64,000 nucleotides of DNA from Paenibacillus sp. Root444D2. GTDB taxonomy: Bacteria > Bacillota > Bacilli > Paenibacillales > NBRC-103111. The stretch covers positions 80,139-144,138 of the forward strand of contig NZ_LMEO01000034.1 in NCBI RefSeq assembly GCF_001426375.1. The letters run 5' to 3'. This document shows positions 37,601-45,917 of this stretch, piece after piece. The notes under the pieces were generated by a model, which searched no databases, had not been told where the DNA came from, and saw only the letters and a program-made list of their open reading frames with translations. How positions within the stretch are numbered: position 1 is the stretch's first letter; the number at the start of each line of letters is the position of its first letter. A program made the translations under genes and the position numbers.

Positions 37601-40378
37601 AAGCGCGTGTACGTTTCAATCCAAAAGCAGCTTGTAAGTAACATGGCGGGGAATTGGAAAGTGAAGTCCGACCAACCGCTTGAATGGTCATTGATGGATG
37701 TAACCGTACCTGCAACCTTGTCGAATGTAAACGCAACGGTTGATCCTGAGGGTGGCAATAAAGTCAGGGTGAACTGGCAAGGGGATCATACGACGAATGA
37801 AAAAGTGTCTCTTTTCCTAAGCACGAATAACGAAAATGATCCAGGCCGCCTGTTAGTCAAAGACATTTCTGTTCAGGATGGGACTACGGAGATTACACTC
37901 CCTGAGACGATAGCAAGCGGATCTTATTACGTCAAAGCCGTTTTATCGCAAGGCGACACGAATCTGGACAGCAGATATAGCGTTGCAGCCATCACAATTG
38001 TAAATCCTCATCAGCCTGTACAACCGCAAGAGGTTAAAGCAGTACCCGCAGGCAGCGGTTTGCTGGGCGTATCTTGGAAAACGCCGCAGGCGGTAGACGG
38101 TTACACGATCCAACTGCTGGATGAGAATAATAAACCTGTAACAGGCATAGGCACCGTGGATGTGCCAGGAGACGCTAAGGAAACAACCCTTGGCGGAATG
38201 ATCAAAGATGACACTGGCACAACGGTTGGACTCGTTCCTGGCTCGACCTATAAGGTATCCATCGGTGCGTACAAGAAGGTCCAAGGTGGCAAGGTTTATA
38301 GTGAACCAGCTATTTCTGCTGGGGCTTACTTACCGGTACCTAACCCAGCCAAGGTTGAGCTAACTCAACTGAATATGAATAACGAGCCTATTACGAATTC
38401 GTATGGAGAAAATGGACAAAGTGATCAGAAAACCTATGTCGTGAATGAGAAATCCTTCCAATTGCAGCTGCATGCAGATCAATCGGTTTCCACAATCGTT
38501 CGTGTGAATGATAAAAACGTAGGCACTTTCTCGGGAGCTGATTGGAAGAAAACTATTCCCTTAGAGGAAGGGACCAATTTGATTGAACTCCTATCCACGA
38601 ATGCGAGCGGGGACCAAACACGCAGCGGCACAAGGGTATTCTCAGATACAACAGCACCGGACCTCAAGATTGAGCGACTAGGCTCCATTTCTACCGATAA
38701 AACGGTGTTGGTCAAAGGGGTAGCAGAGCCGGGAAGCAAAGTAAGCATCAATGGGCAGCCTATTACCGTTGAAACGGATGGGGCTTTCGAACATGCCTTG
38801 CCGATCGAGGGTTACTTGTCGAAGGCTATTGTCATCACCGCAAAGGATGATGCCGACAATGAGACGACATACAGCTCCGAAGTTATGAATCAAGCCGTGG
38901 ATGCATTCGTGAAGGTGGAGCTTCGACCTGTTGCTGAAGCCTCAGGAAAGCTAGCGGCTGATGGAGAAGAACTCAGCCTTCCGGCAGGCAGCAAGCAATC
39001 GTTAGAGCTCGTAGGTGTGGATAAGAACGGCGTATCTACAGTTATTGATCCTAGTCAAGTAGGCTGGAGTATGATTCTGGGTGACGCCAACGGCTCCGTT
39101 TCGGAGCAAGGGCAGGTTGCAGCAGACTATGAGGGCGAGCTGGTTGTCAAAGCCTCCTATGCCGTGACGACAGAATACGCATTTGAGGATACGCTCATCG
39201 TTAAAGTCGGCAAGAAGTCAGATGCACCTCCGCCATCTAAACCTAACTATGATGACTGGTATATTCCGCCGACGCCTTCGAATCCGAACCCGAATCCTGA
39301 CGGAGACGGTTCTTCCAGTGATTCGCAGCAGCAAGCTGATAAAGTAGTGGAGGAAACCTTGCAAAATATCCTGAAACGGCTCATCGAGCTGGAGCAGGAT
39401 GTGGAGTTCGTCACCTCGGCTAAGCTTGTGCCTAATCAAGAATCGATTGTGAAAATTCGTGATCGAGCGGCACTTCGATTTGCAGCGCAGCCAATGCAAG
39501 AGAACGTAGGTCTTGGGATTGGCGTAGTGCGGAACCCGAAAGCCTATGAAAGTGAAGGCTTGAAAGTCATAGGCGATATCTATGAATTTAAGTTTGATAA
39601 ACCGATTAAGCTGAAAGAGCCTGCGGAGCTTACGATCCGCTTTAATTTAGAAGAGATTCAGGATCCAAGTAAGGCTGGTATTTATTGGTATAACGAGCGA
39701 ACGAAGAAGTGGGAATATATCGGCGGCGTGATGAATCCGCTAGCAGGTACGATAACTGCGACACTTCCGCATTTTAGCAAGTATGCTCTCCTGTATAACG
39801 CAGATATGCAGGATTTCAAAGATATGAACAATCGCTGGTCTCGCGATATGGTCTATCGTCTCGCATCGATTGGTGCGGTGAATGGCATTAATCAGGGGGA
39901 TGGCCTTATCTTTGCACCTACGCGATCCATTACAAGGCAAGAGTTTGCCAAGATCGTAGTTGGGGCAATGGGCACTGTGCTTTCATCCAGTAACCTTCCG
40001 ATGGAATACGCGGATCGGGACGATGTAGCACCATGGGCAGTGCCTTATATGTCTACGGCACTTACGAACCAATGGCTGGGGGGAACTTCCAGTCAAAACG
40101 AGCTTTATCTCTCGCCTTCGGTGCCCATTTCAAGAGCTGAAGCGATCGCGATTATCGGACGCATCTTGAAAGCTGGAGACAGCAAGGCAGCCGGAGCGGG
40201 TAGTTCATTCCTCGATGGAAGCCAAATCCCGAATTGGGCGAACGAATACGTTCCAATGCTCGTTGAGCAAGGGATTATTAGCGGATATCCGGATGGTACG
40301 TTAAGGCCGAATAATGAGATTACGCGCGAGGAAGCAGTGGCAATGATTAGCAGAATGATCGATACGAAATTGAATTAA
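34502..40378 (+). CDS. C-terminal part of the giant SLH-domain surface protein
   Basis: The open frame begins at 34502, but the part before about 34619 is out of frame and has no ribosome site; the true content starts at PYYWRATD. Order of parts: a long beta-rich region, a proline-rich linker near 36270 (NQNPPPPPPGNGQ), a region with repeated beta strands to about 37200, a fibronectin-type-III-like part (near 38020-38330), an Ig-like module (DTTAPDLKIERL, near 38650), a second linker (NPNPNPDGDGSSSD), and three SLH motifs at the C-terminus (39815-39975, 40008-40170, 40205-40365; for example DGTLRPNNEITREEA). The SLH motifs bind pyruvylated wall polymer and fix the protein on the cell surface. 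It cannot be exported unless the frame is restored. Confidence 0.85.
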   Translation: MSGLAFCLIRCWDRRMLLPSPYQAAIRIFEMKRKSKGSLPYYWRATDNPLNPKVMSYGFMQGWGNKSPNRMILAHWNGISETKWDYTVNPQLDFTSTQNAYGSADSAVAMYWDPSNLAPGQEAVFETYYGLGSFFTSQKEATYGLQIGAPKQLKVNENGTGYKEAEFEVRVDIDNSIDRSVEQQNVQAVLGLPAELELVQGERSTKAVGGMKVGEVKTVTWKVRPKPQKVYKAAQFQVIVQAAGSEENIQASFVVLPALSGKIPEVQVLEALPKKLYMLDENPTIALQGKGFEVLKGSNEWQVQMIRERDGAQVLVPSTDVTVVDDKQITVQLKDTLWPPLKEEPGTYIIRINAGVIGTFEKKVEFTRDKRYKTRDYGILLVVGENMDGKGNETYNLVPVENESKLADLKHQYASASKEALLEFRGPIRSLAGDNSYFEIGAGATINSVIRHDTSKELSAIFGQASQKMVIQKNDQDLSHEGNYIELKGNGVLSIPGFPFSFGPFSIELVDGSRYSLDANEDDGQKPIEINWEVLKGLSVLQHMSFFQVEIKNAVIGNESVSFGGSVSMNFNPGQKKEEEKDPNGNNNQNPPPPPPGNGQGDGAEKDQTDEMLKVGLSLDEAKFGMRKETNMFGRANTFGFMGLRAEGYAGLPEGMVPGLDFGASGRVMLDTFDKKFEIEGHVQFQVVELDGLLTLRFTESGVSIPDNFVFVVGGEPGIPLIPIAPVAFITKGGGGFRNLYDTVTGNFNILPPLKVVMIGGLSVAKVITADNVTLGLSMRGMEFFGEFEILKFPILKEVYGSVDFQDSLTNFGIALKAGARLEIFDAIIGEVYVLFEYDSSKHGLLGPVYMAGGGSLTVRIPRAVPIVGGKEIAHASGEISSEKVWGKVRIIGIPFGYQYAWGSRRPTLASSRLTADMLPEAEGLMEKEYIDDSGNVSAMTFGTNIKRVASSKKPAVSMKSADRVSILSNPNEYEIPVTADQEAALFELKYTGETPPNLQVTDPSGQDYPLTIDENYLVQEITPEDSQSGTLEKRVYVSIQKQLVSNMAGNWKVKSDQPLEWSLMDVTVPATLSNVNATVDPEGGNKVRVNWQGDHTTNEKVSLFLSTNNENDPGRLLVKDISVQDGTTEITLPETIASGSYYVKAVLSQGDTNLDSRYSVAAITIVNPHQPVQPQEVKAVPAGSGLLGVSWKTPQAVDGYTIQLLDENNKPVTGIGTVDVPGDAKETTLGGMIKDDTGTTVGLVPGSTYKVSIGAYKKVQGGKVYSEPAISAGAYLPVPNPAKVELTQLNMNNEPITNSYGENGQSDQKTYVVNEKSFQLQLHADQSVSTIVRVNDKNVGTFSGADWKKTIPLEEGTNLIELLSTNASGDQTRSGTRVFSDTTAPDLKIERLGSISTDKTVLVKGVAEPGSKVSINGQPITVETDGAFEHALPIEGYLSKAIVITAKDDADNETTYSSEVMNQAVDAFVKVELRPVAEASGKLAADGEELSLPAGSKQSLELVGVDKNGVSTVIDPSQVGWSMILGDANGSVSEQGQVAADYEGELVVKASYAVTTEYAFEDTLIVKVGKKSDAPPPSKPNYDDWYIPPTPSNPNPNPDGDGSSSDSQQQADKVVEETLQNILKRLIELEQDVEFVTSAKLVPNQESIVKIRDRAALRFAAQPMQENVGLGIGVVRNPKAYESEGLKVIGDIYEFKFDKPIKLKEPAELTIRFNLEEIQDPSKAGIYWYNERTKKWEYIGGVMNPLAGTITATLPHFSKYALLYNADMQDFKDMNNRWSRDMVYRLASIGAVNGINQGDGLIFAPTRSITRQEFAKIVVGAMGTVLSSSNLPMEYADRDDVAPWAVPYMSTALTNQWLGGTSSQNELYLSPSVPISRAEAIAIIGRILKAGDSKAAGAGSSFLDGSQIPNWANEYVPMLVEQGIISGYPDGTLRPNNEITREEAVAMISRMIDTKLN
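34612..34622 (+). other. Frameshift site in the SLH surface-protein gene
   Basis: The signal-peptide frame is sensible up to ERVT (34614-34617). The following sensible residues, PYYWRAT, read one base further on. One extra base, or two missing bases, in the stretch gtcacttccgt explains it. Confidence 0.75.
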
Positions 40379-40415
40379 AGCAATGGCCTGGATTGCAGTG
40401 AATATGAAATAATTT

Positions 40416-40469
40416 ACGGACAAGTGAAAGCACCTAGAAACGGTGGAGCTCACTCTGTCCGTTTTTTTT
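40416..40469 (+). terminator. Terminator after the SLH protein gene
   Basis: ACGGACAAGTGA-type arm pairs with TCACTCTGTCCGT, with an inner CACC / GGTG, followed by TTTTTTT. Confidence 0.75.
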
Positions 40470-40504
40470 CATGCCTATTGCATTGGAATTATCCAAGGCT
40501 GTAC

Positions 40505-40570
40505 TTACTTAATATCTTATAAGAAATTCAAGAAATCACAGAAATTTATCCGATAGGGGGGTGCTATTAT
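40505..40570 (+). promoter_or_regulatory. Activator-type promoter of the second carbohydrate operon
   Basis: TTACTTAATATCTTATAAG and then three phased GAAAT boxes (AGAAATTC, AGAAATC, AGAAATTT) are followed by the extended -10 TGCTATTAT at 40562-40570, with no usual -35. The same element, at nearly identical spacing, precedes the secreted protein at 51358 (51169-51235). It is a likely binding site for the YesN regulator at 45914 (inference). Confidence 0.65.
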
Positions 40571-40599
40571 ACAAATATAAACAAAGATGAGGTGATGAT

Positions 40600-41547
40600 A
40601 TGCAAGCAAAATTGGCAGCGGACGCCATTCCCACCCCCAAAAAGCGGGATTCATGGATAAGAACGATACAAAGATATAAAGTAATGTATGCTCTCTTATT
40701 TCCGGCATTAGTGTACTTTGCCGTATTCAAATATATTCCTATGGCGGGAATCATTATTGCTTTTAAAAACTATAACCTGGCTTTGGGACTATGGGATAGC
40801 CCATGGGTGGGATTGAAAAATTTCAAAGATTTTATCAATGGCGTTTATTTCTGGGACATTATGAGAAATACGATTATCATATCGCTGTATAAGCTATTGT
40901 TCGGTTTCTCCGCTCCCATCGTACTAGCTTTGCTGCTCAATGAAGTTTATACCCAATGGTTTAAGAAAATTGTACAAACGATCACTTATTTGCCCCATTT
41001 TCTGTCATGGGTCATCGTTTATGGACTGATGGTGGCATTATTAGCCCCGGGAGATGGCCTTTTTAATATGATTTTGAAGCAAAATGGTGTTGACCCGATC
41101 TCCTTTCTAACGGAACCAGCTTGGGGCAGACTGCTGATCATCTTATCGGAAATATGGAAGGATATTGGCTGGGGAGCGATCTTGTACCTTGCCGCTTTAG
41201 CAGGCATTGATCCTAGCTTATATGAAGCAGCTCGAATTGACGGCGCTTCCAAGTGGAGACAGCTATGGCATGTTACATTACCCGGCATTCGAGGCGTCAT
41301 TATTCTGATGCTGATCCTCAAATTAAGTCATATTCTGGATGCTGGCTTTGACCAGATATTTATGTTTGCCAACAGCTTTAACCAGGAGAAGATCGATATT
41401 ATCGACACATGGGTATATCGAGAAGGGTTAGAGCGTCTTAAGATTGGTTTGGCTACTGCTGTAGGATTGTTTAAAGCTATCATCGGATTTGCTTTAGTAT
41501 TGGCTGCGAACAAGATTGCCAAAAAATTCGATGGGCAAATTTGGTGA
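40600..41547 (+). CDS. lplB: ABC transporter permease, LplB type
   Basis: 315 residues, first gene of the second importer. A basic cytoplasmic N-terminus leads into six membrane helices. LplB signatures: FKYIPMAGIIIAFKNYNL, SPWVGLKNF, and the EAA loop EAARIDGASKWRQLW. GATGAGGTGATGAT precedes the start. It lies 13 bp before lplC. It pairs with LplC to form the channel; as is usual for this family, the ATPase is encoded elsewhere. The symbol refers to family type, not to a proven substrate. Confidence 0.92.
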   Translation: MQAKLAADAIPTPKKRDSWIRTIQRYKVMYALLFPALVYFAVFKYIPMAGIIIAFKNYNLALGLWDSPWVGLKNFKDFINGVYFWDIMRNTIIISLYKLLFGFSAPIVLALLLNEVYTQWFKKIVQTITYLPHFLSWVIVYGLMVALLAPGDGLFNMILKQNGVDPISFLTEPAWGRLLIILSEIWKDIGWGAILYLAALAGIDPSLYEAARIDGASKWRQLWHVTLPGIRGVIILMLILKLSHILDAGFDQIFMFANSFNQEKIDIIDTWVYREGLERLKIGLATAVGLFKAIIGFALVLAANKIAKKFDGQIW

Positions 41548-41560
41548 GGTGGTTTTATAA

Positions 41561-42430
41561 ATGATCAATATGACACTCGGGGAAAAAATATGGCAAGCAG
41601 TCGTATATTTTATTCTTAGCATACTAGCCCTACTTTGTTTACTTCCCTTTTTGTATGTTGTTGCTGTTTCCATGACGCCAGAATCGGAAGTGTTAAGAAA
41701 GGGAATTGTGATTATTCCAGAAACCTTTACGTTCGTAGCCTATAAAGAAGTATTCATTTCTCATGGTATAGGGCAGGCGTATAAAATTACTCTGTTTCGA
41801 ACGATCGTAGGCACTGCGCTTAATGTGTTATTTACGGTCCTAGCCGCTTATCCGTTGTCCAAAAAATATTTGCCAGGGCGCAGCACATTTCTGATATTCA
41901 TTGTATTTACCATGATGTTCAGCGGAGGATTAATTCCAACGTATTTGTTAATCCGCTCACTGGGATTGTTAGACAGTCCGTGGGTATTGATTATTCCACA
42001 TCTCATTAGTGCATTTAATCTGGTCATTATTAAAGGCTTTTTCGAGCAATTACCTGCTGAAATCGAGGAATCGGCGAGGGTCGACGGCGCAAGTGAACTT
42101 CAGTCACTTTGGAGAATTATTTTACCCCTGTCTTTGCCCGTTCTTGCCACGATTTCCTTGTTTTACGCCGTGGGGCATTGGAACAGTTATTTCGATGCCA
42201 TTGTTTACTTGAATGATGCGAACTTAATGCCGCTGCAAGTTGTCTTGCGCAACATTCTGCTTAACGTCGCAACACAAAGCGCTGATTCGATGGCCAATTC
42301 CGGAACGGTTAGCAAGTTCGCTGTGCAAATGGCTGCTATTGTCGTGACGACGGTTCCGATTTTGATTGTTTATCCATTTATGCAAAAGCATTTTACGAAG
42401 GGTGTACTCATGGGATCGATTAAAGGTTAA
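41561..42430 (+). CDS. lplC: ABC transporter permease, LplC type
   Basis: 289 residues. The N-terminus MTLGEKIWQAVVYFILS, the SMTPESEVLRKGIVIIPE segment and the EAA loop EESARVDGASELQSLW, followed by the end HFTKGVLMGSIKG, are typical of LplC. AGGTGGTTTTATAA precedes the start. It follows lplB by 13 bp and precedes the binding-protein gene. Confidence 0.93.
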   Translation: MINMTLGEKIWQAVVYFILSILALLCLLPFLYVVAVSMTPESEVLRKGIVIIPETFTFVAYKEVFISHGIGQAYKITLFRTIVGTALNVLFTVLAAYPLSKKYLPGRSTFLIFIVFTMMFSGGLIPTYLLIRSLGLLDSPWVLIIPHLISAFNLVIIKGFFEQLPAEIEESARVDGASELQSLWRIILPLSLPVLATISLFYAVGHWNSYFDAIVYLNDANLMPLQVVLRNILLNVATQSADSMANSGTVSKFAVQMAAIVVTTVPILIVYPFMQKHFTKGVLMGSIKG

Positions 42431-42501
42431 AAGGCAATTCCTACCTAGGTTGTTACGGGGACACCGTGATAATATATATACAAGCAAAAGGAGAGGTCAA
42501 T

Positions 42502-44088
42502 ATGGAACGTAAAAAGATTACATTTACTGTTCTGGCTGCTATCGTAGGGCTGGGAACGCTATTGTCAGCATGTGGGAACCAAGAAGAAGTTAAGCAGACA
42601 GCTTCGAGCAGCCCTCAATCCGAGGCTAACAAGTTTGCGAACAAAATGAAGATCTCGATGTTTAACCAAGGTACTTTCAATGCTGCCGCTCCGCTACCTC
42701 CACGTGAGGAAGATATTCAACGTCAAATGTTGGAGAAGGCGATGAACATCGACTTGGATATGACGATTCCTCAAGCTGGGCAGGCCACAACCAAACTGAA
42801 TACGTTGATTGCAGGCGGAGATATTCCAGATTTGCTCTTCTTGAAGAGCCGGTCCGATCTCGCGCAATATTATGACCAAGGTGTTCTTGCGGATTTGACC
42901 CCGTACTTGGATCAATTTCCCGAATTGAAGAAGCGTTTTGGTAAAGACTCCTGGGAGGCGACGTCATATCTGGGCAAAACGATTGGAGTTCCAGGTTATG
43001 ATAATGTAAACGGTATCAGTCGAAGCTTCTTCATCCGCAATGATTGGTTAAAAAAGCTAGGCTTGAAAGTACCGACAACCCCTGACGAGCTGTTCGAAGT
43101 GATGAAAGCCTTTACGGAGAAAGACCCAGACGGCAACGGTAAGAACGATACGTACGGATTCATCGGCGGTATGAATAAAGAAGGTAATCTGCAAACCTAC
43201 GGCTTCGATAGCTTGATGTGGATGTTTGGCGTCAATCCTCCTTCAGCTATTGAAGTGAAAGACAATAAACCAGTATTCCTATTTATTGATCCTAAAATGA
43301 AGGAAGCGCTCGCTTACATCAATAAAATGATGACAGCAAAAGTTGTGGACCCAGACTGGGTGACGATGAATACGCCTGATTTGTTGGACCAAAAGCTATT
43401 TAAAGGTAAAGTTGGCTTCATGATCAGAGATGCCCGCAGACTGGAACCGGATTATCAGCAGAAAATGAAAGAAATCGGCGGAGAGGTACCGGAATGGATC
43501 GTCATTCCTCCAATGAAGGGGCCTTACGGCGATCAAATCGTAGAGAGAAAATCGTTCCAAGGCAATTCATGGGCCATTTCCAAGAGAGCGGATAAGGACA
43601 AAATCATTCGGATCCTGTCCATGCTGGAATATCTATTTACGGACAAAGAAGCCTACCCGAATTTCGCATACGGAATTAAAGGGATTCATTGGGATGTCGT
43701 AGACGGCAAGATCAAAAATAAAACCTCTGAATTATCCAAGGAAATGAAAGAGAAGTACCTATGGGTAGATCATTATAGAATGCCGCGTCGTGGCGATGAT
43801 GCTGAGTACTTCAGCTTCCAGAATCCGAAGACAGCAGAAGCTTTCACGAACAATCAACAGTATGTGGGTCCTACTTTGCCTGGAAATTTGTTGACTGCAG
43901 ACCCGAGCGACACCTTGGCGGCAGATCGCACACGTTTCATTAATGAAAGCTTAGTCAAATTTATGTCGGGCAAAGACCCTCTTACGAACTGGGACAATTT
44001 CCTCAAAACATTGGATACCAAGTTCGACATGCAGAAATATAAGGATACAGCCGTTAAACAATTTAAAGAAGCAGGCCTAATCAAGTAA
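42502..44088 (+). CDS. lplA: Sugar-binding lipoprotein, LplA type
   Basis: 528 residues from the ATG at 42502 after AAGGAGAGG; the upstream 12 codons of the open frame have no ribosome site. The signal peptide ends in LSACGN, so C24 is lipidated. The long family of binding proteins (over 500 residues) goes with LplB/LplC permeases. Motifs include MLEKAMNIDLDM, AGGDIPDLLFL and KDPDGNGKNDTYGFIGG, a calcium-binding loop often seen in this family. It delivers an oligosaccharide of unknown kind. A hairpin follows. Confidence 0.92.
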   Translation: MERKKITFTVLAAIVGLGTLLSACGNQEEVKQTASSSPQSEANKFANKMKISMFNQGTFNAAAPLPPREEDIQRQMLEKAMNIDLDMTIPQAGQATTKLNTLIAGGDIPDLLFLKSRSDLAQYYDQGVLADLTPYLDQFPELKKRFGKDSWEATSYLGKTIGVPGYDNVNGISRSFFIRNDWLKKLGLKVPTTPDELFEVMKAFTEKDPDGNGKNDTYGFIGGMNKEGNLQTYGFDSLMWMFGVNPPSAIEVKDNKPVFLFIDPKMKEALAYINKMMTAKVVDPDWVTMNTPDLLDQKLFKGKVGFMIRDARRLEPDYQQKMKEIGGEVPEWIVIPPMKGPYGDQIVERKSFQGNSWAISKRADKDKIIRILSMLEYLFTDKEAYPNFAYGIKGIHWDVVDGKIKNKTSELSKEMKEKYLWVDHYRMPRRGDDAEYFSFQNPKTAEAFTNNQQYVGPTLPGNLLTADPSDTLAADRTRFINESLVKFMSGKDPLTNWDNFLKTLDTKFDMQKYKDTAVKQFKEAGLIK

Positions 44089-44094
44089 TAAGAC

Positions 44095-44125
44095 GAAGAG
44101 AGTGGCGATAAATAGCCCCTCTCTT
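44095..44125 (+). terminator. Intra-operon hairpin after the binding-protein gene
   Basis: AAGAGAG-TGGC / GCCC-CTCTCTT with a short T-run, probably an attenuator that lowers expression of the two-component genes relative to the transporter. Confidence 0.55.
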
Positions 44126-44177
44126 TGTTGTCCTATGCTATGCTTAGTTTAATCCAGATTTAAAAGGAAGATGACCG

Positions 44178-45917
44178 ATGCGAAGAAGAATCAGCTTGCC
44201 TATAAAACTATTTATGATTGTGTTTGCGTTTGTATTAAGCTGCATCATATTGATAAGCCAATTGTCCTATCGCTATGTCCAGAAGGAAATAAGAACCAAT
44301 GACATTTATTACACAAACCAAATATTGGACAAAGTTGACCAGTATCTAACGGTAAATTTTTCTTCCTTCCAGACGATCTTGTTCTCGGTCGAAACTTCGG
44401 TGAAAGCAAACATTGCCAATACGGAAGTGATTAAAAAGCAATTAAGAGAGCTCTATGAACTCAATAGTAACTACGTGAGTAACATTTACTTGATCAATAG
44501 TGATTTATCTATTCTAGGCGGAAGTACGACTACGCGAATTTTCGATGAACCTTTATCGGATAGAAAACCTTTGTTTGATGCGGCCGACAAGAACAAACGG
44601 ACTACATTTGTTAGTGATCCTTATAAATCGAAGTATTCCGGCTGGACCGTTACGATGGTGCGATATCTGAACGGCGCTCCGACTCCTATGGCCATTGCCG
44701 TAGATTTGGATCTCAATGCAATTGAAGAAACCTTGTTTAAGATTAATAAAAAAGAACAAATGAATCTAGCTCTGATCACCACATCGGGTAAAATCATTGC
44801 TGGATTTTCGGAAAATAGAGGACCCCTCAGTATTCAAGATCATACTTTTTCAGTCGGGGAAACGTCGGCGGAACAAATTCTGGATACGACGGGAACAAGC
44901 CTTCAGCTCCATACCAAAGATGGCTTACCGGTCTCCATTTTGAAGAAACCGACGGAGAAATTCAATTGGTTCCTCATCTCGATGAACGATGAATCTCGCA
45001 TGGAAGCTGCGTTGTCCAGATTGCAAGCCTATTATATCGGGCTTCTAGCCGCAGGTCTTCTATTAAGTCTGTTCATTTCCTTTTTTATTGCCAAATACAT
45101 AAGGAATCCGCTCTATGCGCTCAAAACAAAAATGAAGCGGGTGGAGCAAGGCGACCTGACAACGACAATGACGATGAACCGAAACGATGAATTCGGCGAT
45201 CTTTCCCTAGCATTCGACCGTATGCTGCAGCAAATAGTGGAACTGATTCGGCGAGCAGAACTTCATAATGAACTGGAGCGGAAACTGGAAATCCAAGTGC
45301 TGCAATCTCAAATAAACCCTCATTTTCTATATAATACGCTTGGATCAATCAGCAATGTCATACGTCTCGGACAAATAGAGAAAGTAGATGTGGTAATCGG
45401 GTCTCTCATTTCAATATTGGAATACGGGATCGCCGACGCTTCGGAGAAGGTTTCACTACGTCAGGAGCTGCAGAATGTATCGGATTATATCGCGATCCAG
45501 AACATTCGTTATAACAGGCACTTCCACTTGATTGAACATATCGAAGATGGGTTAATGGATTTTCCGGTTTTTCGAATGCTGCTGCAGCCCATTGTGGAAA
45601 ATAGTATCTTCCATGGCTATAACGGTGGTGGAATCGAAGGCTCGATTACGATTCATGCGTACAGGAAGGGCTGCAATGTCATGATCGAAGTCATTGATCA
45701 AGGCGAAGGAATTCCAGCGGATCGCATACAGCATATTTTAGTCGCAGATCCGAGTGATCACGAAGTAAAAAGGAAAAGAATCGGGTTAAACAATATTCAT
45801 GGTCGAATAAGACTTCACTATGGAGAACAGTTCGGGCTCCAAATCACAAGCATACCTAAGGAAATAACCCGTGTCCGCGCAATATTCCCGGCAGGTATGT
45901 TTAAAGGAGATGCATGA
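44178..45917 (+). CDS. YesM-type sensor histidine kinase
   Basis: 579 residues. Helix near 10-28, an extracytoplasmic sensor of about 250 residues, a second helix near 285-305 (YYIGLLAAGLLLSLFISFF), HAMP, and the kinase core with H382 in INPHFLYNTLG, then LLQPIVENSIFHG and VIDQGEGI. The start follows AAAGGAAGATG. It lies within the importer operon and overlaps the regulator gene by four bases. It probably senses the imported sugar outside the cell and phosphorylates the adjacent YesN. Confidence 0.93.
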   Translation: MRRRISLPIKLFMIVFAFVLSCIILISQLSYRYVQKEIRTNDIYYTNQILDKVDQYLTVNFSSFQTILFSVETSVKANIANTEVIKKQLRELYELNSNYVSNIYLINSDLSILGGSTTTRIFDEPLSDRKPLFDAADKNKRTTFVSDPYKSKYSGWTVTMVRYLNGAPTPMAIAVDLDLNAIEETLFKINKKEQMNLALITTSGKIIAGFSENRGPLSIQDHTFSVGETSAEQILDTTGTSLQLHTKDGLPVSILKKPTEKFNWFLISMNDESRMEAALSRLQAYYIGLLAAGLLLSLFISFFIAKYIRNPLYALKTKMKRVEQGDLTTTMTMNRNDEFGDLSLAFDRMLQQIVELIRRAELHNELERKLEIQVLQSQINPHFLYNTLGSISNVIRLGQIEKVDVVIGSLISILEYGIADASEKVSLRQELQNVSDYIAIQNIRYNRHFHLIEHIEDGLMDFPVFRMLLQPIVENSIFHGYNGGGIEGSITIHAYRKGCNVMIEVIDQGEGIPADRIQHILVADPSDHEVKRKRIGLNNIHGRIRLHYGEQFGLQITSIPKEITRVRAIFPAGMFKGDA

